From assembly GCA_028873125.1 (NCBI GenBank), contig JAGWMQ010000012.1:1-50460 (forward strand): 50,460 bases of DNA. Direction: 5' to 3'. The stretch comes from Verrucomicrobiota bacterium. Lineage in GTDB: Bacteria > Verrucomicrobiota > Verrucomicrobiia > Limisphaerales > UBA11358. How positions within the stretch are numbered: the first letter of the stretch is position 1; each line of letters begins with the position of its first letter. The notes beneath the pieces were generated by a model. That model had not been told where the DNA came from and did not search any database. It saw nothing but the letters and a program-made list of their open reading frames with translations. The position numbers were made by a program, and so were the translations under genes. This document shows positions 10,209 through 18,776 of the stretch, piece after piece.

Positions 10209-10290
10209 GGGCGTTGCGGAAACAACCTAACGTGCCAGCGGCGCGCTTGAAAAGGCAAGCCGGAAATCAAATTCCGTCTGAAAATAAAAC

Positions 10291-11046
10291 TTGGCAGCAG
10301 GCGGCCCTTTGGCGGTTAATTCCGGCGTGGCCACCCTTGTTTTTGACATCGAAACCTCCGCCCTGCCGCTCGACCATTTCGATGAGGGGCAGCGGGAATA
10401 CCTTTTTCGCGAAGCCGAAAGAATCGTCGACGAACCGGCGCGCGACGCCAAACGCGCCGAGATCAGACAATTCATGAGCCTTTGGCCGTTCACCTCCCAG
10501 GTCGTCTGTATCGCCATGCTGAACTCCGAAACGGCGCGGGGCAAGGTGCTGTTCACAGCCGAAGATTTCGAGCCAGATGACGCCGGGGCCGGCTCAGTTC
10601 AGTTTGTGCCCTGCGTGGACGAAGGCGAGTTGCTCACCGCGTTTTGGGAGGTGGCCAAGCATTACGACGGCGTGGTCACCTTCAACGGACGCGGCTTCGA
10701 CGTGCCCTTCCTTTACCTGCGCTCGGCCATTCTGAACGTGCCCATCTCCAAGAAAAACTGGCTGGGCTACCGTTACGCCACCGACCCGCACTGCGACCTG
10801 GCGGAGCAGTTGACCTTCTACAACGTAAGCGGGCGGGACGGCGCGGCGCGGCGGTTCAACCTGGACTTTTACTGCAAGGCCTTCGGCATCGAATCCCCCA
10901 AGAGCCAGGGCGTCACCGGCATGGACGTGAAGGAGCTGATGGCGGCGGGCAAATTCCGCGAGATTGCCGAATACTGCCTGCGCGACGTCCGCGCCACCGT
11001 CGAACTTTACAAAATCTGGAAGGAAAGGCTGGCGGGGATAAAATAA
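10291..11046 (+). CDS. PolB-like predicted 3'-5' exonuclease (RNase H fold)
   Basis: VFDIETSALP (ExoI), VVTFNGRGFDVPFLYLRS (ExoII), IAEYCLRDVRATVELYKIW (ExoIII). Confidence 0.85.
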   Translation: MAAGGPLAVNSGVATLVFDIETSALPLDHFDEGQREYLFREAERIVDEPARDAKRAEIRQFMSLWPFTSQVVCIAMLNSETARGKVLFTAEDFEPDDAGAGSVQFVPCVDEGELLTAFWEVAKHYDGVVTFNGRGFDVPFLYLRSAILNVPISKKNWLGYRYATDPHCDLAEQLTFYNVSGRDGAARRFNLDFYCKAFGIESPKSQGVTGMDVKELMAAGKFREIAEYCLRDVRATVELYKIWKERLAGIK

Positions 11047-11078
11047 TTGGAGTTACGCGTATGACGTTTCGAGAGAAA

Positions 11079-11822
11079 TTATTGAAGTGCCGCTAAACGC
11101 TTTTGTGCTTCGCTTCTTACCCATTCAGTGCCGTGGACGGCAACAACAAGATTTCCCTTATCGTTTTCAAACTGAACTTGTGCTTCTTCTCCTGTTTCGG
11201 GATCAGCTAACCCGGCGAGTAGTTCTTTTACCTGCAAAATCATTTCATAATGAATTTTCTTCCGAGCGAGATCAGCTTGCTCTTCCATTTGTTGTCTTCG
11301 CCGTATGTTTTGAACTCGTTTTCGATGTTCGCACTGTAGATCAGCGCAAAGATCATTTTGGGCGTTAAGAATTCCTCTAGCTCGCAAACCGGTAATTAGC
11401 CTTATGGCTTCGTCGTGTGAAATTTTGAGAGGACCAGCAAGCATCCCGGGCCATTCTATTTTTCCAGCTGTAATCGCAATTTCGGTTGCGGCGAAAAATA
11501 GTTTGTCGTCTCTATCATAGTTCGGCATTTCCCGCCCACAGGCGGCGAACATTTCTTCAATAATCGCGGCGGCATCATCGGAAGACAGGCGAAAGAATTC
11601 TCGATTCTCAGATAAGCGATATTTGGACAGTCGTTCATGAACTCTGCGCTCGGCAACGGCAGCGTCATCAACGATATATTGCTTGAACACTGTGAACTCT
11701 GTCGGAACCCCTGTTGCACACGATAGTTCTTTCGCTCTGCCAGCAACATCTCTTTCTGTCATTCCGATCTTAACGATTCCCGGAAAAGAGGGATTTTCTA
11801 AAATGTACAAAAATTCAGCCAT
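11079..11822 (-). CDS. GIY-YIG/T5orf172-type domain protein with C-terminal wHTH-like region
   Basis: FLYILENPSFPGIVKIGMTERDVAGRAKELSCATGVPTEFTVFKQYIVDDAAVAERRVHERLSKYRLSENREFF. Composition clearly more AT-rich than flanks. Confidence 0.75.
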   Translation of the reverse strand: MAEFLYILENPSFPGIVKIGMTERDVAGRAKELSCATGVPTEFTVFKQYIVDDAAVAERRVHERLSKYRLSENREFFRLSSDDAAAIIEEMFAACGREMPNYDRDDKLFFAATEIAITAGKIEWPGMLAGPLKISHDEAIRLITGLRARGILNAQNDLCADLQCEHRKRVQNIRRRQQMEEQADLARKKIHYEMILQVKELLAGLADPETGEEAQVQFENDKGNLVVAVHGTEWVRSEAQKRLAALQ

Positions 11823-11956
11823 TGATTTGCCGAACGATTTTATTTTCCGAATTGTTATTAGGAAAAACTTTTTTGGCTATACTGGCAAGTTTAATTCTGT
11901 CTTTGAAAACAGGCCATAGCTTCAGCGCTGTGTTCATGACGTAAAATCCATTATGA

Positions 11957-12068
11957 GTCCCGAAGGGACAGTAAAACCCGTTCTTTCGTCCCTGGCGGGA
12001 CTTTTTATTTTCGTTGGACGCTTTCCCCAGCCATAAATGGCTGGGCTATATTCCAAGCCGGGTTTTAC
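11957..12068. repeat. Composite palindromic interspersed element with 10-bp inverted ends
   Basis: gtcccgaagggac (11957-11969), gtaaaacccg (11971-11980) versus cgggttttac (12059-12068), gtccctggcgggac (11988-12001), cccagccataaatggctggg (12026-12045). Confidence 0.75.
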
Positions 12069-12117
12069 CGGCCAGTCCACGCTTGCGGCGGGCACGCGGC
12101 GACCGTACTTTGACGTC

Positions 12118-12300
12118 ATGAATGAACTGGTGTTTGAAGTGACGCAGGAAGAGGACGCCGGTTTCTGCGCCGAATGCCTGACGGAAAACATCTTCACGCA
12201 AGGCGACACTTGGGACGACGTGCGCAAAAATGTCCAGGAAGCCGTTCGCGCTTACTTTTTCGACCAGCCGTCAATGCCGCGCCGCATCCGGCTGCCGTAG
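12118..12300 (+). CDS. HicB-like small protein (probably truncated, orphan antitoxin-like)
   Basis: MNELVFEVTQEEDAGFCAECLTENIFTQGDTWDDVRKNVQEAVRAYFFDQPSMPRRIRLP; stop codon lies inside the repeat starting at 12297; no hicA nearby. Confidence 0.65.
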   Translation: MNELVFEVTQEEDAGFCAECLTENIFTQGDTWDDVRKNVQEAVRAYFFDQPSMPRRIRLP

Positions 12301-12359
12301 GACAGGCTTCCAGCCTGTGTCAAGTTAAAAAATGGAGACTGGCGCGACGCCCGTCCTAC
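12297..12359. repeat. Palindromic interspersed element
   Basis: gtaggac (12297-12303) ... gtcctac (12353-12359) ends; internal acaggcttccagcctgt palindrome. Confidence 0.7.
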
Positions 12360-12365
12360 ACCAAA

Positions 12366-13067
12366 ATGTCCACGCTCATTTGCTTCGCGCTGAAGGAAGA
12401 AGCCGCGCCGTTTCAAAAAAGCGGCTTGCGCCGCGGCCATCGGGTTTTGCTCACCGGAATTGGGCGGGCAAATGCGGAAAAAGCGGTGCGTGAATTCCTT
12501 GTGAAATGGCTCGCAGGGACGCTCGCCCCACCGGATTTGGTTTTGACGTGCGGCTTTGCCGGAGGATTGAATCCAGATTTGAAACTCGGCGACGTCGTTT
12601 TTGAAATGCCCCTCGCCCCATCCCCCTTCCCGTCCGACGGGGAGAGGATGTCCACGAGGACGGGCGAGGGATTGGTTGAAAAACTTCTCGCCAACGGCGC
12701 GCAACCGGCAAAATTTTTCTGCGCCGACCGCATCGCCACGACCGCCGCGGAAAAGAAAAATTTGCGCGAGGAGACCGGCGCGGACGCCGTGGAAATGGAA
12801 TCGGCGGCCATTCACGCCGTCTGCCGCGAACCCGGCATACCCTGCGCCACCATCCGTGTCATTTCCGACACGGCCGTCGAAGACCTGCCGCTGGACTTCA
12901 ATGCGCTGGTCAAGCCCGACAAGAGCCTGGATTTGGGCAGATTGTCCCTGGCCATTGCGAAATCCCCGGGAAAAATCGGCGCGCTGCTGGAGTTGCAGAG
13001 GAAAACCCGGTTCGCGGCGGAAAAACTCGCGGAAGCATTGTCCATGATTTTAAGGCCGGCAAAGTAA
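12366..13067 (+). CDS. Futalosine hydrolase / MTA-SAH nucleosidase-like nucleoside phosphorylase
   Basis: FALKEEAAPF, LTGIGRANAEKAV, LTCGFAGGLNPDLKLGDVV, GADAVEMESAAIHAVCREPGIPCATIRVISDTA. Confidence 0.75.
   Translation: MSTLICFALKEEAAPFQKSGLRRGHRVLLTGIGRANAEKAVREFLVKWLAGTLAPPDLVLTCGFAGGLNPDLKLGDVVFEMPLAPSPFPSDGERMSTRTGEGLVEKLLANGAQPAKFFCADRIATTAAEKKNLREETGADAVEMESAAIHAVCREPGIPCATIRVISDTAVEDLPLDFNALVKPDKSLDLGRLSLAIAKSPGKIGALLELQRKTRFAAEKLAEALSMILRPAK
12608..12672. repeat. Palindromic element embedded in frame in the nucleosidase CDS
   Basis: ccctcgccc (12610-12618) / gggcgaggg (12662-12670) perfect inverted repeat; translates to PLAPSPFPSDGERMSTRTGEG. Confidence 0.65.
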
Positions 13068-13166
13068 CACGAGACTCGGGCCGCATCCAGGATTTGCGAT
13101 TGACGAATCGCTCCACACTCAGGACACCGCGCAGGTTTTGGGTCTCATATCCGGATTGACGTGTGG

Positions 13167-13595
13167 TTATTTGTCGGCGCCGGAGGATTGGGCCGGCGGC
13201 GGGGCGGGTTTATCCTTCACGTGCTGACTATAGCTGATAAAGGCTGCGCCAATCATGATCAAAATCACCCCGATCCAGCGCACGACGGACACGTTTTCTC
13301 CGAGAAACCAGATGGCGGCAAAGGTCGCAAAGACGAAGCTCAAGGCGGTCAGCGGCCAGAGAAAGCTGATGTCGCTGCGGGACATCAAAATCAGCAAGCA
13401 GGCAAAGAAAAGCGCCTCAAAGAAGACGCCCAGCAGAATCTGCGGGTTCGTGACGCCGGCCCGCGCGAGGCGGAACAGGTCGGCCGCCGCGTAGCCGTTC
13501 ACGTCGCCGACGTGCATCATGCCTTTTTTCAGGAGGATGACACCGGTGGATTCAAACACCAGGCCCACGAGCAAAATCAAAAGCAATTTGACCAT
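13167..13595 (-). CDS. EamA/DMT-type small membrane transporter
   Basis: Four predicted TM helices; LVFESTGVILLKKGM...SFLWPLTALSFVFATFAAIWFLGENVSVVRWIGVILIMIGAAFIS. Confidence 0.75.
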   Translation of the reverse strand: MVKLLLILLVGLVFESTGVILLKKGMMHVGDVNGYAAADLFRLARAGVTNPQILLGVFFEALFFACLLILMSRSDISFLWPLTALSFVFATFAAIWFLGENVSVVRWIGVILIMIGAAFISYSQHVKDKPAPPPAQSSGADK

Positions 13596-13659
13596 AATCG
13601 TAGCCTAGATGAAACACAGTTCCGGCCGGGATTCAATCAAACAAATTTCGGACTGCGCT

Positions 13660-14511
13660 TCAGCCTGGAACCTCCGCGGCCAGATCCTGATAGCGGATCA
13701 ATTGGATGCCGAGTTGGTTCACCTTTTCTTTCACGCTCGGACTGATGAGCGCGTCCAACTCGTGCCTGAATTCGCCGAGCGACGGGTGTGCATAAAGCTC
13801 CGCATCGCCCGGCGGCAGTTCCGGAAGCAGCTTAAGAACGTAATCCTCGTCCACCCGCGCGTCTTGCAGCAGGCCAAAGGTGATCCGGGCGTAACGGATG
13901 TGCCGCCGGTCAAGCCGTCCGCGCGCGCGGCGCGACAGCCACTCAAAAATCGCGGCGTGCGAAATTCGATAAAGCCACCGGCCGCGCGACATTTTTCGGC
14001 TGCGCGCCAGACAGTCACGAGTCAAACGCATCCGCTTGACGCCCAGTTGTCCGGCGTCTTCCATCAGGATGCCCAGGATTGCCGGGTGCAGGTGCAGATG
14101 CAGGTGGCCGTTGACATGATCGAGGGTCAGGCCGGTCGAATGAAATTTTTCAAATTGCGCGTGAATTTCCGCGCGCAGTTGCCGGCGCAAACCCCGTCTG
14201 AAAAAATAATTCATTCCGGCCGCGAATGGATTGCCTGAAAATTCTCCGCGCGCGGTGACCAGCCCGGGAATTGCTTCCGGCGGCAGCGCGGATTGGCCGT
14301 GCGCCAGCGTCAAGTGCAAGCCGACGCCCAGCCCGGGATTTTCCTTGGCCCATTGAACCGCCTGGGCAAATCCCGGTTCGTTCACCATCAGACTGGCCGT
14401 CGTCAAGATGCCCTCACGATGTGCGCGGATGACGGCCTGGTTGACCGAATTCGAAAACCCGAAGTCGTCCGCGTTGACAATCAAACGACGTCGACCCGAC
14501 GACCCGTCCAT
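13660..14511 (-). CDS. hpnK: HpnK-like/ChbG-YdjC family deacetylase
   Basis: RRLIVNADDFGFSNSVNQAVIRAHREGILTTASLMVN...GLGVGLHLTLAHG...LDHVNGHLHLHLHPAI; longer start to 14628 possible; adjacent to hpnD-like gene. Confidence 0.8.
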   Translation of the reverse strand: MDGSSGRRRLIVNADDFGFSNSVNQAVIRAHREGILTTASLMVNEPGFAQAVQWAKENPGLGVGLHLTLAHGQSALPPEAIPGLVTARGEFSGNPFAAGMNYFFRRGLRRQLRAEIHAQFEKFHSTGLTLDHVNGHLHLHLHPAILGILMEDAGQLGVKRMRLTRDCLARSRKMSRGRWLYRISHAAIFEWLSRRARGRLDRRHIRYARITFGLLQDARVDEDYVLKLLPELPPGDAELYAHPSLGEFRHELDALISPSVKEKVNQLGIQLIRYQDLAAEVPG

Positions 14512-14563
14512 TGCCGTCTTTTGGGTTTCCGCTGGAGACGGGCGGGGCTGCGGCTCTCGGTGG

Positions 14564-15433
14564 TTACCGGTCGCCATAGCTGGACGATGCGGAGCCGGCG
14601 GCGAAACGCACCCATGATCCGAGGACAAGCGCTGACTTCCGCAGCCTGGATAATTTCACCGGTCGCCGGCCGAAGACATTGAAGTTTTTGCGCTCCAGCT
14701 TTCGGAGAAGCCGCCAATACACGTCGCCCATCAATTCGGCGGCAGCCATCGAACGCCTGTCCTCGGAGGGCAGCGCTTCCCGTGCGGCCCGATAGAGGTC
14801 TTTGGCGCGGCGAGCCACACTCGCGGCCAGCGCCGGGTAACGGGCGGGACATTTCAAATCAAGAATTTCATCTTCGTTGACATCGAATCTCTTCAACTCG
14901 CTTCGCGGCAAATAAATCCGGCCGCGCCGCGCATCGGTTTTCACGTCGCGCAAAATGTTCGTCAACTGGAGCGCCTTGCCCAGATGAACCGCATAATCCC
15001 GGCAGTCGGGATTCTGGTAGCCAAAAATCTCAATGCTCAGCAGGCCCACGACCGAAGCCACGCGGTGGCAATACAATTCCAGTTGATCGAAATCCTCGTA
15101 TCGTTTGAAGTCCAAATCCATTTCGCAGCCTTTGATAAGCTCGTCGAACAGCTCGAAACGAAGGGAAAACTTTTGGATGACGGGCTGCAACTCCCGGTTG
15201 ACCGGAAATTGCGGCGGCTGATTCCGGCAGGCGCGTTTTACGTCGGCACGCCAGTCAGAGAGCCGTTGGCGGCGTGTTTCCGCCGGCGCCAGGTCCTCGT
15301 CCGCCACGTCGTCCACCTCGCGGCAGAAGGCATAGAGGGCGGACATGGCATCGCGCTGGTCGCGCGGCAGGAGGACGAACGCGAGCGCGAGGTTGGAGGC
15401 GCTTCGGCGGGTGATCGCGCGGCTGTGGTGCAT
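14564..15433 (-). CDS. hpnD: Squalene/phytoene synthase family, HpnD-like presqualene diphosphate synthase
   Basis: MSALYAFCREVDDVADE, LQLTNILRDVKTDARRGRIYLP; start overlaps upstream stop (TGATG). Confidence 0.85.
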   Translation of the reverse strand: MHHSRAITRRSASNLALAFVLLPRDQRDAMSALYAFCREVDDVADEDLAPAETRRQRLSDWRADVKRACRNQPPQFPVNRELQPVIQKFSLRFELFDELIKGCEMDLDFKRYEDFDQLELYCHRVASVVGLLSIEIFGYQNPDCRDYAVHLGKALQLTNILRDVKTDARRGRIYLPRSELKRFDVNEDEILDLKCPARYPALAASVARRAKDLYRAAREALPSEDRRSMAAAELMGDVYWRLLRKLERKNFNVFGRRPVKLSRLRKSALVLGSWVRFAAGSASSSYGDR

Positions 15434-15756
15434 CAAGAAGGCGGCGGCATCGCCGCCGGCGGTTCCTTGGGATGAATGGGGGGCAGACCGCCGGTTTGGG
15501 CGAGGGTGGGGTTCATCGGGCGGTGTTCGCGGTGATGATGGCGGCGGCGGCGTTTGCGGGAGTGATGATGCGCCGCTTCCTCGCCCGCCTCGGCCCGCGA
15601 CGAATGGTGGTGATGATGGTGACGGCTCCTTTTGCGCAGGATCATTCCCACTGTCACGCTGACCGCCACCAGGACGATCGCGCCCAGCACGAACAAAACG
15701 TCCCGCCACCAGAAGCTGGTCGGGCCGTTTTGAAAGGGCAGTGAATTCTCAATCAT
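15433..15756 (-). CDS. Small single-TM protein with His/Arg-rich tail
   Basis: WWRDVLFVLGAIVLVAVSVTVGMILRKRSRHHHHHHSSRAEAGEEAAHHHSRKRRRRHHHREHRP; 1-nt stop/start overlap with hpnD-like gene. Confidence 0.7.
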   Translation of the reverse strand: MIENSLPFQNGPTSFWWRDVLFVLGAIVLVAVSVTVGMILRKRSRHHHHHHSSRAEAGEEAAHHHSRKRRRRHHHREHRPMNPTLAQTGGLPPIHPKEPPAAMPPPS

Positions 15757-15789
15757 ACTCTTCCAGTCGCCAATTCAAGTTCCTGCAAT

Positions 15790-17214
15790 CTACTCATCCC
15801 CAGGCAGAGGGGGTTTGCCGCCTTCGCCGACGCTGATATTGAGCCGCTGCATCCGGTAACGCAGCGAATGGCGGGTGATTTTAAGCCGTTCGGCGGCGCT
15901 TGTCAGGTTGAAATTGTCCTGTTCCAGGATGCCCAGAATCAATTCGCGCTCGCATCGTTTCAAGGCCTCCTCGAGGGATTCGCCGTCGGCAATCTTGCCG
16001 GAAAGGGGGCTGGGCGGGGCTGCTTTCGGGGATTCTGCCGCTTCAAAGTCCGGCAGGCTGGCGGACTGGATCAGGGAAGTGGTTTCCAGAATGACGGCGC
16101 GTTCCACGGCATTGCGCAGTTCGCGCACGTTGCCGGGCCAGCGGTGGGCGAGGAGTTTCGCCTGTGCCGCGGCACTGAAGCCTGTCACATTCTTGTTCAG
16201 GCTGGCGTTGATCAGGTTTAAAAAATGCCCGGCCAGCAACAGCACGTCCCGTCCGCGCTCGGACAATGGCAGCAGGGAGAGTTGCACGACATTCAGCCGG
16301 TAAAAGAGGTCCTCGCGGAAGCTGCCTTCGGCCACGGCGCGCGCGATGTCACGGTTGGTGGCGGCGAGCACTCGGACGTCCACGCGCCGCTCCTGCGTGC
16401 CGCCGACCCGCGTGAAAGTGCCATCCTCCAGGAAGCGCAGCAGCTTGGCCTGCAGCGACTGGCTCATGTCGGCGATTTCATCGAGAAAAATCGTGCCGCC
16501 ATCCGCCTCCTCGACGCGGCCGCGTTTCTGTTTGAGCGCGCCGGTAAAGGCGCCCTTTTCGTGGCCAAACAACTCGCTTTCCAGCAGTGTTTCGGGAATC
16601 GCGGCGCAATTGATGCGGACGTAGTTTTCCTTTCGTCGCCGGCTCAGATGGTGCAGGGCGCCGGCAACCAGTTCCTTGCCGGTGCCGCTGGGGCCGAGGA
16701 GGAGGACGCGCGCGTCGGTCGGCGCGACGGTCTGGAGCAATTGCTTGAGCACGCGCATGGGCGGCGACTCGCCGACGATCTGGTCGAGGCTGAAGACCCC
16801 GGCTTCACGCTGTCGAAGAGTGGCGTTTTCCTGGAGCAGGCGATAGCGCTCGGCGCAGCGCGCGGCCGCCAGAAACAGTTCCTCCGGCGCGAAGGGCTTG
16901 GCCAGGTAATCCATGGCGCCGGCCTTGATGGCTTCGACGGCGAGCTTGGGCGTGGCGTAGGCGGTCAGCACCAGCACCGGCAGCTCCGGCCACTGGGCGT
17001 GAATTTTCCTGAGCAACTCGTACCCGCTCAAACCTCCCAACCGCGCATCCGTGATCACCAGGAGAAACTCCTCGGCCGCCAGGAGTTCCAGGGCCGTCTC
17101 GGCCGATTCGACGGTGCGGACGTCGTAGCCTTCGTCCCGCAGCAGGTTCTGCAGCGACAAGCGCATGTTTTTCTCGTCGTCAACGACCAGAACAGGCGGC
17201 AGGGGCAGACTCAT
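15790..17214 (-). CDS. Sigma-54-dependent NtrC-family response regulator
   Basis: Receiver VLVVDDEKNMRLSLQNLL, AAA+ LLGPSGTGKELVAGALHHLSRR, ELFGHEKGAFTGA, C-terminal Fis-type HTH. Confidence 0.93.
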   Translation of the reverse strand: MSLPLPPVLVVDDEKNMRLSLQNLLRDEGYDVRTVESAETALELLAAEEFLLVITDARLGGLSGYELLRKIHAQWPELPVLVLTAYATPKLAVEAIKAGAMDYLAKPFAPEELFLAAARCAERYRLLQENATLRQREAGVFSLDQIVGESPPMRVLKQLLQTVAPTDARVLLLGPSGTGKELVAGALHHLSRRRKENYVRINCAAIPETLLESELFGHEKGAFTGALKQKRGRVEEADGGTIFLDEIADMSQSLQAKLLRFLEDGTFTRVGGTQERRVDVRVLAATNRDIARAVAEGSFREDLFYRLNVVQLSLLPLSERGRDVLLLAGHFLNLINASLNKNVTGFSAAAQAKLLAHRWPGNVRELRNAVERAVILETTSLIQSASLPDFEAAESPKAAPPSPLSGKIADGESLEEALKRCERELILGILEQDNFNLTSAAERLKITRHSLRYRMQRLNISVGEGGKPPLPGDE

Positions 17215-17326
17215 AGACGCCGGACTCCGCGCTTCGGGCATCGGACTTTCAACGAATCTCCGGCGTGAATCTGCGCCGGACAATTTGCTGGTCGAAGCCG
17301 GGGTGAGGGATGTTTTTTGAGCATTG

Positions 17327-18718
17327 TCACTTTGGCGGTCTTTCGGGGATGACGGCTTTTCCCGGAAAGGTTAGGATAAACCGGGTGCCTTTTCCAAGCT
17401 CAGATTGGACGCGGACGGCGCCGCCGTACAACTCGACGTTGTGTTTGACAATCGCCAGTCCCAGGCCCGTGCCGCGTTCCTTGGTGGTGTAATAGGCCTC
17501 GAAGATGCGCTCGACCTTGTCGGCCGGAACTCCCGGCCCGTCGTCGGCGATCGAGATTTCCAGGGCCGAATCGTGGTCGCTCCGGGCGGTGACAAACACA
17601 TTTCCCCCGGCGCCCAGCGCCTCCCGCGCGTTTTGCAGCAGGTTGACAAAAATTTCAGCTAGATGAAGCCGCTGCATGAGCAACGGCGGAAAATGCGGCG
17701 CGTAATCCCGATGGACGCGAATGGCTCCAGAGGCCCGGGGTGGAAAGACTTGGGCAATCGCCCGGTCGAGTTCCTCGATCACTTGCAGCTTTTCGACGCG
17801 ACCTTCGCTTAACTGGGCGTAGCCCATGATCTGGACGATGACCTTGTCCGCGCGCGCCACTTCCTCCTGGATGATCTTGAGTTGTTGGACGGCATCGTCT
17901 TTGGCTCCGCCCAGGGCGCGCTGCAGGGAGAAGGTGACGTTGGCGATGACCGCCAGGGGGTTTTTTATCTGGTGGGCGAATTCGGCGGCCAGCCGGCCGG
18001 CGGAACGCAACTGGCTCTCGCGCGCGGCAAATTCCCTGGCCTCCTCGTCGGCCAGCCGCTGCCGCTCCAGCAACGCCTGCGCGCCGTAGCAGCAGCCCGC
18101 CGTCAGCCATAATAGAAGCAACCGCAGGACGAACGGGTCGCCCAGGTGCTGGGGCGCCAAATCCAACGCGCGCCGCGTCCACTCATCCAGGCTGTTCGAC
18201 ACCCAGATGTCCAGGAACGGCACCAGGGCGTAACACAGGCTGATGGCCAGATTCAAAATCAACTGTGAACCGCCTGGCGGCACGCTGACGACGTTGCGGA
18301 TGATCAGCGCGACGAACAGCCAGAACAAAATGCTGTCCAGCCCGCCCGTGACCAGCGCCATCCCGGCGACCAGCAGGCCGTCCACCAGGCTGCTGGTGAC
18401 CACGGTCCACTGCACCACCGCCAGCGGCAGCCGGTTCATGCTCATAATCAGCCCGCCCAGGACGATGCTTCCCAGCACGTAAAACCAGAACAGGTATTGA
18501 ACCGTCTCGACCACCACGTCCGGCGTGCTGGCCTCCTGGCCGAACCACGGCGTCGAATGGAAGGAATACAGAATCATGCCGATGAAGGCGGCCTTGACCG
18601 GCAGCATCACATTCCGCTCCATGACGGCAATGCGGCGGAGCAGTTGCGGCGGGTCGGGCGCCGGGATTTCCAGCAGCGCCGGCAGCCGCGTCAGCCATTG
18701 AGAATGGCTTGCTGTCAT
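17327..18718 (-). CDS. Membrane sensor histidine kinase
   Basis: Multi-TM N-terminus; H-box EFAHQIKNPLAVI; ISIADDGPGVPADKVERIFEAYYTTKERGTGLGLAIVKHNVELYGG. Confidence 0.93.
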   Translation of the reverse strand: MTASHSQWLTRLPALLEIPAPDPPQLLRRIAVMERNVMLPVKAAFIGMILYSFHSTPWFGQEASTPDVVVETVQYLFWFYVLGSIVLGGLIMSMNRLPLAVVQWTVVTSSLVDGLLVAGMALVTGGLDSILFWLFVALIIRNVVSVPPGGSQLILNLAISLCYALVPFLDIWVSNSLDEWTRRALDLAPQHLGDPFVLRLLLLWLTAGCCYGAQALLERQRLADEEAREFAARESQLRSAGRLAAEFAHQIKNPLAVIANVTFSLQRALGGAKDDAVQQLKIIQEEVARADKVIVQIMGYAQLSEGRVEKLQVIEELDRAIAQVFPPRASGAIRVHRDYAPHFPPLLMQRLHLAEIFVNLLQNAREALGAGGNVFVTARSDHDSALEISIADDGPGVPADKVERIFEAYYTTKERGTGLGLAIVKHNVELYGGAVRVQSELGKGTRFILTFPGKAVIPERPPK

Positions 18719-18776
18719 AAATTCGATTCACGGCTCGCCCGTGCGCCGGGCGGTGAAGCCAGTGCGGTCCTCCGCC

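Noticed and set aside
13090-13115. gatttgcgattgacgaatcg as a further heptad array
   Set aside because: Only about two imperfect units; may be a relic of the same family but too short to claim.
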